Shown: positions 43,758 to 51,370 of the stretch, one piece after another
Layout of the letters: every line of letters starts with the position of its first letter
Numbering within the stretch: the stretch's first letter is position 1
From: Halobacteriales archaeon QS_4_62_28
GTDB taxonomy: Archaea > Halobacteriota > Halobacteria > Halobacteriales > Haloarculaceae
NCBI GenBank assembly: GCA_003021685.1
Contig: PXRO01000008.1
Location: 16,319 to 80,318, forward strand
DNA: 64,000 bases
Direction of reading: 5' to 3'
The notes under the pieces: model-generated
The model's input: the letters and a program-made list of their open reading frames with translations, nothing else
What the model was told of the DNA's origin: nothing
The model's database searches: none
Translations under genes and position numbers: made by a program

Positions 43758-45016
43758 CAGGTCCAGGGTCGCGACTGGTCCTGAATCTCGCCGGCCAGCG
43801 GTTCCTGCATGGCGTCGTCGACGCCCTCGGTGTTTGCCAGTGCCCACATCAGTTTCACTTTCGCAGTGCCGGGGAGCATGTCCTCGCCCTCCACAACGCC
43901 CGCATCGAGGAGATCACGGCCGGTGTCGTAGACGCGGTCACAGACGCGGCCCTCGAGACACTGACTGGTCATGACCACCGTCGTTCCGTCGTCGATCAGA
44001 GACTCGATGGTCTCGATCCAGGCGGTGTTGACGTGGCCGAGACCGGTTCCCTCGATGACGATGCCGCGCGCGTCCTCACAGGCCGCCAGTCGTTCGGGTT
44101 CGGTGCCGGGCGTGAACGTCACGAGTTCCACGTCGGTCGCCAGGTCCTCATGCAGTGCCAGCTCGGCACTGCCCCGCTCGGCGTACGCCCGGCGGAAACG
44201 GACCCCGTCCTCGCCTCCGCTGATCGCGTCGTAGTCGACCGCACCCAGTGGCTTTGCCCCGACTGTCTCGAAAGCGTCGCGCCGCGAGGTGTGGTTCTTC
44301 CGGGCGCGGGTGCCTCGATGGAGTGCACACCGGTCGTCGGACCCGGTCGCGTGCATGCAGATCATGACCTCGGCGGCGTCGCTCATCGCCGCTTCGACGG
44401 CACAGACCGCGTTCATCACGTTGTCCGAGGACGGCCGGTCGGCCGAGCGTTGGCTCCCGGTGAAGACGATGGGGACCGGGGTGTCGAGCATGAATGCCAT
44501 CGCACTCGCGGTAAACTGCATCGTGTCGGTGCCGTGCATGACGACGACGCCGTCCGCACCGGCCTCGATTTCTTCGTGGATCGCCCGCGCGAGGTCCTGC
44601 CAGACCGCGGGGGTCATGTTCTCCGAGAGGATGTTGGCGACGACGCGACCACGGTAATTGGCCATGCCGGCGAGGTCGGGCACGGCCCGGAGCACGTCTT
44701 CAGCGTCGAACTGTGCCGTGACTGCGCCGGTACGGTAATCGACCGTCGAGGCGATGGTGCCACCGGTCGAGATTAGCGACACCGTCGGGAGATCCTCGTC
44801 GAACTCGACGGTCGACGTACCGTCTTCGTCCTGAGCGCTCTCGACATCGTACACGTCCGATTCGAGGATCTCGACCGTTGCGTCCTCGCGGTCGACGCCG
44901 ACGTTGTACCCGCCATCGAGTTTGACGACGAGATGGTCGGGCGTACTGGAGGGGAGCAACACACCCTCGTAGTCCTGGTCACCGCGGTCCACGTAGATCC
45001 GGTCGCCTGCGTTCAT
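43757..45016 (-). CDS. gatD: Glutamyl-tRNA(Gln) amidotransferase subunit D
   Basis: A 419-residue archaeal GatD, the asparaginase-like subunit that releases ammonia from Gln for GatE to make Gln-tRNA(Gln). An N-terminal ~75-residue AnsA-like small domain precedes the asparaginase core: VSLISTGGTIASTVDYRTGA (catalytic Thr), VVMHGTDTMQFTASAMAFM (Thr-Asp-Lys region) and IVIEGTGLGHVNTAWI. gatE is not in this window. The ATG at 45016 (MNAGDRIYVDRGDQDYEG) matches the family; the longer frame upstream belongs to no gene. A miniature element abuts its stop codon. Confidence 0.94.
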   Translation of the reverse strand: MNAGDRIYVDRGDQDYEGVLLPSSTPDHLVVKLDGGYNVGVDREDATVEILESDVYDVESAQDEDGTSTVEFDEDLPTVSLISTGGTIASTVDYRTGAVTAQFDAEDVLRAVPDLAGMANYRGRVVANILSENMTPAVWQDLARAIHEEIEAGADGVVVMHGTDTMQFTASAMAFMLDTPVPIVFTGSQRSADRPSSDNVMNAVCAVEAAMSDAAEVMICMHATGSDDRCALHRGTRARKNHTSRRDAFETVGAKPLGAVDYDAISGGEDGVRFRRAYAERGSAELALHEDLATDVELVTFTPGTEPERLAACEDARGIVIEGTGLGHVNTAWIETIESLIDDGTTVVMTSQCLEGRVCDRVYDTGRDLLDAGVVEGEDMLPGTAKVKLMWALANTEGVDDAMQEPLAGEIQDQSRPWT

Positions 45017-45115
45017 ACCCGGTCGTTCCGAGCGACCGGACGTAAATGCACCTTTTCTGGGTTCGCTCCCGTCGCCGTGAAAAGGCCCATACCGCTGGCG
45101 CGCCCACTGTCCGGT

Positions 45116-45673
45116 ATGAGCGAGCGTACCGACGACCTGACCCGCGATAGTGAGGCAAAGGAGAGCGTCGATGTCGGTGACCTCGCTGTCGACGACCGAA
45201 TCGACGACACCGCGACGGAGTTCTCGACGGACGTCACTGACTTTGGCAGCGACCGGACGACCGATACCGAGCGAACGGCCACGACGGAGACCGATGCCGG
45301 GGTAACCGGTCGGATGAGGGGCCGCGTCGACGACGCGTTCTCGCTGTCGTCGTTCGCGCTCAACGCCATTGGGGCACTCGTCGGGACGTTCGTCATCGGT
45401 GGCGCTGTTCCGCTCGGTCCGTTCAGTGGTATCGTCGGCGTGTTCCTCGCCCTGTTTGCCATCAGTCTGGTGTCGCGTGACTCTCGCTACGTCGAGGCGG
45501 GACTCTCCGGGGTACTTAGTGGTGTCCTGACGACCCTGCTGACGACGATCACGCTGTCGGTCGTTTCCGGCGGTCTCCTGCCTGTTGCCGGTGGGGTCGC
45601 CGGTGGTCTCGTGGCGGTACTGGCCCACTATGCCGGTCGGGACCTCCAGGACGGACTGACCCGGGACCTCTAG
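45116..45673 (+). CDS. Membrane protein with acidic N-terminus
   Basis: A 185-residue protein. Residues 1-75 are acidic and Thr-rich without structure (DTATEFSTDVTDFGSDRTT). Residues ~82-175 contain three to four hydrophobic segments rich in Gly and Val (LNAIGALVGTFVIGGAVPLG, GVFLALFAISLVS, LPVAGGVAGGLVAVLAHYAG). It resembles DUF456/glycine-zipper-like haloarchaeal membrane proteins, but I cannot name a function. It is divergent from gatD and its stop overlaps that of the convergent ArsR gene by 4 bp. Confidence 0.68.
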   Translation: MSERTDDLTRDSEAKESVDVGDLAVDDRIDDTATEFSTDVTDFGSDRTTDTERTATTETDAGVTGRMRGRVDDAFSLSSFALNAIGALVGTFVIGGAVPLGPFSGIVGVFLALFAISLVSRDSRYVEAGLSGVLSGVLTTLLTTITLSVVSGGLLPVAGGVAGGLVAVLAHYAGRDLQDGLTRDL

Positions 45674-46326
45674 TCCCGCAGTTGCCAGTCGTCACCGTCG
45701 CGCTCGACGATCCCCTCGCCGGCGAGATACGCCAGCGCGTCTTCGATCATCTCCGGTGGAGCCTCGACTTCGACGCTGAGTCGCCGGGTCGTCGTGACGC
45801 CGCTGGCGAGTGCACTGACGATTTCGGCGTACAGCCGGCCGTCGTCGCGGCCGTCCTCGACGGCTTCGCTGATCCGTTCACGAACCTCGGTCACCTGTCC
45901 CTGGACCCAGCGCTGTGCGAGTGAGAGTTCGTTCTCCAGTTGTTCGAGGCGCTGCAGGTCGTTAACGAGGTCCTGCAAGTCGCCGCCGCCGTTGCCACCG
46001 ACATCGATAGTCAGGTGGCGACAGGAGCCGATATCGAAGCCTCGACGGGCCGGATAGGCGCTTTTCGTGCCGAACTCGTAGGGCGAGACCCTGACTTCGA
46101 GTCGAAGGTTCCGTGCAATCGAGAAGTACTTGCGCCGCTGGTCGTCGGTCCGGCTTTCGATGAGACCAGCGGATTCGAGTTTCCCGAGGTGGTCGATGAC
46201 TGCCTTCGGGCTGACGCCGATGTACTCACTGATCTCGGTTACGTAACACGGTTTGTGCGCCAACAAGCGAAGAATACGTCGACGGTTGGCGTTTCCGAGA
46301 AGGTCAAGCAGCTCGGCGGAGTCCAT
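45670..46326 (-). CDS. ArsR-type winged-helix transcriptional regulator
   Basis: A 218-residue protein. An N-terminal ArsR/HTH_20 domain (~1-75) shows NANRRRILRLLAHKPCYVTE and ISEYIGVSPKAVIDHLGKLE. The middle (~75-130) is beta-rich with GFDIGSCRHLTID. A second winged-helix-like segment occupies the C-terminus (~165-218), separated by a coiled coil (ERLEQLENELSLAQRWVQGQ-type). No metal-binding Cys box of the ArsR kind is seen. Its target is unknown; it is a stand-alone gene. Confidence 0.88.
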   Translation of the reverse strand: MDSAELLDLLGNANRRRILRLLAHKPCYVTEISEYIGVSPKAVIDHLGKLESAGLIESRTDDQRRKYFSIARNLRLEVRVSPYEFGTKSAYPARRGFDIGSCRHLTIDVGGNGGGDLQDLVNDLQRLEQLENELSLAQRWVQGQVTEVRERISEAVEDGRDDGRLYAEIVSALASGVTTTRRLSVEVEAPPEMIEDALAYLAGEGIVERDGDDWQLRD

Positions 46327-46395
46327 TCACCTCTGGCTATGGAGCCACGGCAGAAAAGCATGTCTCCTCGCCCGCTGGCGATCACCCGCTGACGA

Positions 46396-47475
46396 TCACC
46401 CGCTGACGATCCACATTGCCCCGTTGTTGGACGGGGAAGGCAGTTCCTCGTCGGACGGCTCAGATGTCTCTCCGTCGGCTGTGCCAGGAGAAGTGGTCTC
46501 GGTTTCGGTATACGTTACCGAATTTTCGGTATCCCCATCTCCGGGGCCTTCGCTCGTCTCGTTGGTCGATTCCGACTCGTTGGTCGACTCCGACTCGCTG
46601 GTCGGCGGTCCAGTCGTATTGTTGCTGGCCTCGCCAACCCCGGTCGTGTTGTTGCCGGCCTCGCTACCCTCCGTCGGCGGTCCAGTTGTATTGTTGCCGG
46701 CCTCGCTACCCTCGGTTGGTGGTCCAGTCGTGTTGTTGCCGGCCTCGCTAACCTCGGTCGTATTGTTGCCGGCCTCACCGACCTCCGTCGCCGGTTCAGT
46801 CGTATTGTTGCCAGCCTCACCGACCTCCGTCGCCGGTTCAGTCGTACCGTTGCCGACCTCACCAGTGTCTGTCGGCGGCCCGTCTCCGTTTCCCACTTCT
46901 GTCGGTTGGTCCCGTTCCGTCGGCGGACCCGCTTTCCCGGTCGTCACACCGTTTGCGACGCCGGGGACGCCGGGTGCTGTGATGTTCTGGGCCAGTTCTC
47001 GAAGGTTCTCGATGGATGCCACATCAACGCCGGCCTGCTGGGCCGCCGATGTCGTGTCGTTGATGCTGCCCTGTAGTGCGTTGATCCGGCCCGCTATCTG
47101 GCTCGTCTGAGCGATGTACACCGGTTCCGGAATCTCACCGTTCTCGTATCGTTGCTGGAGTGTCCGGTTACGCTCACGGAGTCGTTCGGTCTGCCGTTCG
47201 AGGCGTGCTGTTCTGTCTGTCGCCAACTGGGCTCGCTCGGATTCGTTCGCCTGTTCGAATCCGGCCTTCCACATCCCCGATTCCACCGTATCGCTCGTCT
47301 CGGCGGCATTCGCCTGCATGAAAGCAGTCAGTTGGGTCCCCATCTCGGTCTCTGTTTCGTTCTCGTCGGTCCGGTTTGTTTGCTGGGCGCTGTCTCCCCC
47401 CGCGACCGGTAGCGTCACGATGCCGAGTGCAACAGCTGCGAGAACGACAACGACCGTCGCCTGCCGACTGTTCAT
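46396..47475 (-). CDS. Secreted protein with tandem NNTT repeats
   Basis: A 359-residue exported protein. Signal peptide: VVVVLAAVALGIVTLPVAGG. Residues ~40-170 are helical (coiled-coil-like ERQTERLRERNRTLQQRYEN). Residues ~185-290 are low complexity: about seven ~14-residue units such as GEAGNNTTEPATEV and SEAGNNTTGPPTEG, each with an N-x-T sequon for N-glycosylation. The unit at DNA level is near 42 nt. It ends MWIVSG without a clear anchor, and a 14-bp tandem repeat surrounds the stop codon. Related to haloarchaeal secreted proteins of DUF7096 type, from memory. Role unknown. Confidence 0.7.
   Translation of the reverse strand: MNSRQATVVVVLAAVALGIVTLPVAGGDSAQQTNRTDENETETEMGTQLTAFMQANAAETSDTVESGMWKAGFEQANESERAQLATDRTARLERQTERLRERNRTLQQRYENGEIPEPVYIAQTSQIAGRINALQGSINDTTSAAQQAGVDVASIENLRELAQNITAPGVPGVANGVTTGKAGPPTERDQPTEVGNGDGPPTDTGEVGNGTTEPATEVGEAGNNTTEPATEVGEAGNNTTEVSEAGNNTTGPPTEGSEAGNNTTGPPTEGSEAGNNTTGVGEASNNTTGPPTSESESTNESESTNETSEGPGDGDTENSVTYTETETTSPGTADGETSEPSDEELPSPSNNGAMWIVSG
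46598..46880 (-). repeat. In-frame ~42-nt tandem repeats
   Basis: Seven imperfect units of about 30-42 nt, each carrying GTATTGTTGCCGGCCTCG or close variants (plus strand), encode the NNTT units of the secreted protein. Variation among units is mostly synonymous or conservative, as expected of a slippage-prone array. Confidence 0.65.
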
Positions 47476-47665
47476 ACTTGTCTCTTCGTCCTCGGCACAC
47501 CATAAAAAACAGCACTCACTGTTCGCACTGTTCAGCGCGCTCGGACGGTTATTATAAACAGTTTAGGCTCTGTTGATGTCGAATTAAAATCGATAAGAGT
47601 GTTCAAAGGCATCTCTACTGCGATGGATCCGGATGCCCGACCAATGCGTTCGGGCGAGTATCACT

Positions 47666-47827
47666 GTAGTGACTGTTGTAGGTCTTCACGGAGTTGATCG
47701 CGCGACAGCGTGCGACCGACGCGGTAATCAGTTATATACCGGTGGACGTACCGTTTAATACTTCAGTTGTCACGGTTCCCGAGTTGAATGTATCATTGTG
47801 TCCGTCCACCGGTATAAGAGTCACTGT
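47666..47827. repeat. Second-family miniature element (C1) interrupted by a first-family element
   Basis: The left arm GTAGTGACTGTTGTA (47666-47680) and inner TTGATCGCGCGACAGCGTGCGACCG-type core match the intact copy at 58562-58643. The match stops at CAGTTA (~47735), where element A2 begins, and the right arm word AGTCACTGTA appears after A2 (47819-47828). TGTA flanks both outer ends, a possible target duplication. Interpreted as A2 inserted into C1. Confidence 0.55.
47734..47817. repeat. Miniature inverted-repeat element (A2)
   Basis: 84 bp with arms ACCGGTGGACG (47738-47748) and CGTCCACCGGT (47803-47813), perfect over 11 bp, and the internal words GTCACGGT and TGTATCATTG shared with copy A1. 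The right edge CGGTATAAGAG contains a TATA-like word directed to the right. Confidence 0.75.
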
Positions 47828-47930
47828 AATCCACAAGAGCCTATCGGACGGGAAAGCAGTTGCTTGCGGGGCGAATGAACGCAGCACCGAGGGTTTATAC
47901 CATGGTATCGCGTAGCACAGTATGTGTAGT

Positions 47931-48275
47931 ATGTTCGAACAGTTTTCGCGTGGCTACTATCTGGGCCGACTGTACGTCGAACCCACCGACGACTCACCGG
48001 CCATGTGCCGCGAGCAACACGAGCAGGTCAACGAGCAACTCTACACCACTGATGGGGGTGTCGAACGGACAGACCGCCCGCTGGTTATGAAACTCGGAAC
48101 GCATCATCTGGCAGTCGAAGGCGATGCGACAGTGCCCGCCGACACACTCGCTGTTCCGGAGAACGTTCTCTCTGAGACGAACGTCCGAAATCCGCCGGCA
48201 CTCGCGGAAGTCCTGCTCGCAAAGGCCGACCGGGCCCGGCAACTGCTGGCGCTGACCGGCGACGCCGCGGTGTGA
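47931..48275 (+). CDS. DUF5802 family haloarchaeal protein
   Basis: A 114-residue protein beginning MFEQFSRGYYLGRLYVEPTD, the usual opening of a conserved haloarchaeal family I recall as DUF5802. It is soluble and acidic, mostly beta-strand in the middle (PLVMKLGTHHLAVEGDATVP) with a C-terminal helix (ALAEVLLAKADRARQLLAL). Function unknown. An ATG at 47922 gives three more residues and sits exactly 25 nt below the TATA-like TTTATA, so it may be the true leaderless start. Confidence 0.75.
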   Translation: MFEQFSRGYYLGRLYVEPTDDSPAMCREQHEQVNEQLYTTDGGVERTDRPLVMKLGTHHLAVEGDATVPADTLAVPENVLSETNVRNPPALAEVLLAKADRARQLLALTGDAAV

Positions 48276-48309
48276 ACGTTTATTTGCCAGCGCGTCCCGG
48301 TCCCAGTCG

Positions 48310-49230
48310 ATGCTCGACAGGTTGCTCGGCCGCGCGTCGTTGAAAGACCGCCTCGAGGAGCTTGAGGAGGAGAAACGCCACCTCGAACGGCAACTGGCCG
48401 CCGAAGAGGAGCGACGCGTAGACGCGGTCAGTGATCGACAGGCCGCCCAGCAGCGCGTCAACCATCTCGAAGACCGGGTCACCGAACTCGAAGACCGGGT
48501 GCAGCGCCTGCAGTCTGCTGACGAAGACCACCAGTTCCGCCGTGAGACCGAACTGGCCGACGAGCGACTGGACGAGATACTCGCCCGTCTCGAATCGGTC
48601 GAAACCGGACCAGAAGGCGCGCTGACTGCCTACGTCGCCGACGGCCACGACCTGCCGGCTACCGTCAGGGAAACGGTCGGCGACCGTGCCGGTCTGGTCG
48701 GCCGTGCTGCTCCCTGTCTGGTGACAGTCGACGACGCCGGCCTCGTCGCGGCGACGCTGTCGACGCCGGACCCGCCCGATCCGTTCACCGAGTGGGCCGA
48801 CGGCTTTCGTATCGAACGCTCGTGGTTCCAGCCGACGGGTGCGTACGCCGTTGCACTCGTGCGGTCGGACCTGTTCGCCCTCGGCGAGTACGACGGCCGT
48901 GACCGGGTCGCGTTCCATGGGTTCGATTCCGATCTCAAGAGCCAGCATTCGAAGGGCGGTTTCTCACAGGCCCGGTTCGAACGGCTCCGGGACGCTCAGA
49001 TCGACTCGCACATCGACCGCTGTCAGGCCGCGCTCGAAGAACGCGAGGGTGGCGGTGACGATGAGTCTGTCACTGCCGACCGGCTGTACGTCGTCGGCGA
49101 GCGAAGCCTCCTGTCACGGTTTTCCGATATCGCGGACGCGACCCAGCCAGTCGATGCCACCGGCGACCCCGAGGACGCACTCGCCGACGCCGTCCACGAG
49201 TTCTTCACCGTGCAACTGCGATTGCTCTGA
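48310..49230 (+). CDS. Vms1/Ankzf1-family peptidyl-tRNA hydrolase-like protein
   Basis: A 306-residue protein. Residues 1-90 form a long coiled coil (LEEEKRHLERQLAAEEERR). The rest has an eRF1-domain-2-like fold with the release loop KGGFSQARFERLRD at ~217-231; the Gln in GGFSQ is the residue that Vms1-type enzymes use to cut peptidyl-tRNA on stalled 50S subunits. A similar late segment (YVVGERSLLSRF) ends the domain. It likely acts in ribosome-associated quality control. It follows DUF5802 by 34 bp on the same strand. Confidence 0.82.
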   Translation: MLDRLLGRASLKDRLEELEEEKRHLERQLAAEEERRVDAVSDRQAAQQRVNHLEDRVTELEDRVQRLQSADEDHQFRRETELADERLDEILARLESVETGPEGALTAYVADGHDLPATVRETVGDRAGLVGRAAPCLVTVDDAGLVAATLSTPDPPDPFTEWADGFRIERSWFQPTGAYAVALVRSDLFALGEYDGRDRVAFHGFDSDLKSQHSKGGFSQARFERLRDAQIDSHIDRCQAALEEREGGGDDESVTADRLYVVGERSLLSRFSDIADATQPVDATGDPEDALADAVHEFFTVQLRLL

Positions 49231-49304
49231 TCCGAGCAGCGACTGGTAGCAGCACACTCTTCCCGGGACCGGGGTTTTACTCGCCCGGCCATCGACGTTT
49301 AGGT

Positions 49305-50318
49305 ATGGACATCGCCTTGCTCGCCCACGACCAGTTTCCCGAGCGAGCGAAGACGGCGGTCGGCGTTCTCCGGTACGGCGACGATACCGTCCGGGCCGTC
49401 CTCGACCGCTCGCACGCCGGTGACCGCGTGCGCGACCACGTCCCGAACGTACAGAACGCACAGATCGTCGCCAATATGGACGAGGCACCGCCCGTCGACG
49501 CACTGGTAATCGGCATTGCACCCATCGGCGGCGGGTTCGACGACTCCTGGCGGCCGGACGTTCGGACGGCGCTCGAACGAGGGTGTGACGTGATTGCCGG
49601 ATTACACACCTTCCTGACCGACGACGAGGAGTTCAGCGCGCTCGCTGACGAGCACGATTGCGCACTGCGGGACCTGCGCCAGTCACCCGGGGATCTGACC
49701 GTCGCCGAGGGGGCGGCCGGCGGTGTCGACGCCGAGGTCGTCCTGACTGTCGGGACGGACTGCTCGTCGGGCAAAATGACCGCGAGTTACGAACTTCGTG
49801 ATGCCGCCCGCGAGCGCGGCATCGACGCCGCCGTGGTGCCGACGGGCCAGACCGGCGTCCTGATCGAAGGCTGGGGCATCGTCGTCGACCGGGTGATCGC
49901 TGATTTCGCCGCCGGTGCCGTCGAGCGACTCGTCGAGACCGCCGCCAAAGAGCACGACCTGCTGATCGTGGAGGGGCAGGGCGCGCTCGGTCATCCGGCC
50001 TACTCCGGCGTGACGACGAGTCTCCTCCACGGCGCACGGCCCGACAGACTCGTCCTCTGTCACGTCGCCGGTCGGACGGCCGTCAACGGCTACGAGTCGA
50101 CGCCGCTTCCGTCGCCTCCCGATTACGCCGACCTGTACGAGCGAGTCACACGACCGGTTTCGCCGGCACCGGTCGTCGCTGGCATGCTCAACACTCGGTC
50201 GCTCGCTGGGGAGGCGGCCGCTGACGCCGTTGCAGCGTACGCCGACGACCTGAACTGTCCAGCCACCGACCCGGTCCGGTTCGATATCGACGGGGATCTG
50301 CTAGAGGCAGTCGTATGA
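49305..50318 (+). CDS. DUF1611 family P-loop protein
   Basis: A 337-residue protein of the DUF1611 family with a Rossmann-like N-terminal half and a P-loop NTPase C-terminal half. The P-loop reads VGTDCSSGKMTASYEL (~148-163) and a Walker-B-like DLLIVEGQGALGHPAY follows. DUF1611 proteins are often encoded next to dipeptide epimerases and are proposed to modify or transport amino-acid derivatives; the reaction is not established. The ATGA overlap (50315-50318) with the epimerase gene shows they are one operon. Confidence 0.88.
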   Translation: MDIALLAHDQFPERAKTAVGVLRYGDDTVRAVLDRSHAGDRVRDHVPNVQNAQIVANMDEAPPVDALVIGIAPIGGGFDDSWRPDVRTALERGCDVIAGLHTFLTDDEEFSALADEHDCALRDLRQSPGDLTVAEGAAGGVDAEVVLTVGTDCSSGKMTASYELRDAARERGIDAAVVPTGQTGVLIEGWGIVVDRVIADFAAGAVERLVETAAKEHDLLIVEGQGALGHPAYSGVTTSLLHGARPDRLVLCHVAGRTAVNGYESTPLPSPPDYADLYERVTRPVSPAPVVAGMLNTRSLAGEAAADAVAAYADDLNCPATDPVRFDIDGDLLEAVV

Positions 50319-51352
50319 AGCTCTCGGTCACGCGCCACGACCTCCCGACGGCGAACCCGTTTAGCATCGCACGCGGGACGACGACCACCGCGGGCATCGT
50401 CACCATCGAACTCACCCACGACGGCACAACCGGCATCGGTGGCGCTGGCCCCAGTGCTTACTACGGCGAGACGGTCGATTCGGTCGTCGACGTGCTGGCC
50501 GACCTCAGGTCGGCGATCCACGGGTGGGACGACCCACACGCCGGCCAGCACGTTGCACGAACGCTCGCAGACGAGGTTTCGGACGCCCCGGCCACACGCG
50601 CTGCCGTGTCGACTGCACTGGCCGATCTGGCGGCCCGCGACCTCGGTGTCCCGTTGTATCGCCAGTGGGGTCTCGACCCCGACGCCGCGCCCAGAACGTC
50701 CTACACGGTCGGCATCGCCGAACCCGAGCGGATGGCCGAGAACGCTCGACAGGCTGTCGAGGAGGGATTCGACATTTTGAAGGTGAAAGCGGGAACCGAC
50801 GACGACCGCACTCGACTCCGGGCCGTCCGCGATGCCGTCCCCGACGTGACGCTCAGGGTCGACGCCAACTGTGCGTGGGACGCCGACGAGGCCATCGAGC
50901 AGACCCAGTGGCTCGCAGACCGTGGTGTCGAGTTCCTCGAACAGCCGGTGCCGGCCGACGATATCGAGGCACTCAGGCGGGTCCACGAAGACGCGTCGCT
51001 TCCTATCTGTGCCGACGAAAGCTGTGTCACCGCCGCTGACGTGGCCCGCGTCGCCGACGCCTGTGGCGTGGTGACGGTGAAACTGATGAAGTGTGGCGGG
51101 CTCTGGCCCGCAATCGAGCAGATCCACGCTGCCCACGCCCACGGCCTCGACGTACTCCTCGGGTGTATGCTCGAATCGAACGCCTCTATCGCGCCGGCCT
51201 GCCATCTCGCGCCACTGGCCGACTACGTCGACCTCGATGGCGCACTCTTGCTGGCAACGGATCCGTACGAGGGCGTCGCGATGCCCGACGGCCGTCTGGC
51301 CCTGTCCGACGTACGGGCTGGAACCGGTGTCAGGCCGGTCCGGAACGGTTAA
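50315..51352 (+). CDS. Dipeptide epimerase (enolase superfamily)
   Basis: A 345-residue mandelate racemase/muconate-lactonizing superfamily enzyme. Catalytic Lys pair in FDILKVKAG (KxK), metal ligands Asp in LRVDANCAW, Glu in FLEQPVP, Asp in CADESC, and the second-base Lys in VKLMKCGG, then GCMLESNASIAPA. These match L-Ala-D/L-Glu-type dipeptide epimerases. Haloarchaea lack murein, so the dipeptide substrate here is probably not a peptidoglycan fragment. Translationally coupled to DUF1611. Confidence 0.88.
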   Translation: MKLSVTRHDLPTANPFSIARGTTTTAGIVTIELTHDGTTGIGGAGPSAYYGETVDSVVDVLADLRSAIHGWDDPHAGQHVARTLADEVSDAPATRAAVSTALADLAARDLGVPLYRQWGLDPDAAPRTSYTVGIAEPERMAENARQAVEEGFDILKVKAGTDDDRTRLRAVRDAVPDVTLRVDANCAWDADEAIEQTQWLADRGVEFLEQPVPADDIEALRRVHEDASLPICADESCVTAADVARVADACGVVTVKLMKCGGLWPAIEQIHAAHAHGLDVLLGCMLESNASIAPACHLAPLADYVDLDGALLLATDPYEGVAMPDGRLALSDVRAGTGVRPVRNG

Positions 51353-51370
51353 AAACGGACGCGAGAACGC

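Larger units (their letters stand above)
47476..47930. other. 455-bp intergenic region with nested miniature elements
   Basis: Apart from promoters it holds no gene. 47505 region: TATA-like TTTTTTATGG for the minus-strand secreted protein. 47525-47600: AT-rich stretch with GGTTATTATAAACAGTTTAGGCTCTG (split), possibly an insertion-sequence scar, unproven. 47666-47827: a composite of two miniature elements. 47894-47899: TTTATA box for the next gene. Confidence 0.55.

Noticed and set aside
46370..46415. Short CRISPR-like repeat
   Set aside because: The 14-bp units are directly tandem with no spacers, and lie across a stop codon.
47560..47600. Solo insertion-sequence end (GGCTCTGTTGATG)
   Set aside because: Only one possible end is visible, with no partner inverted repeat or target duplication nearby.
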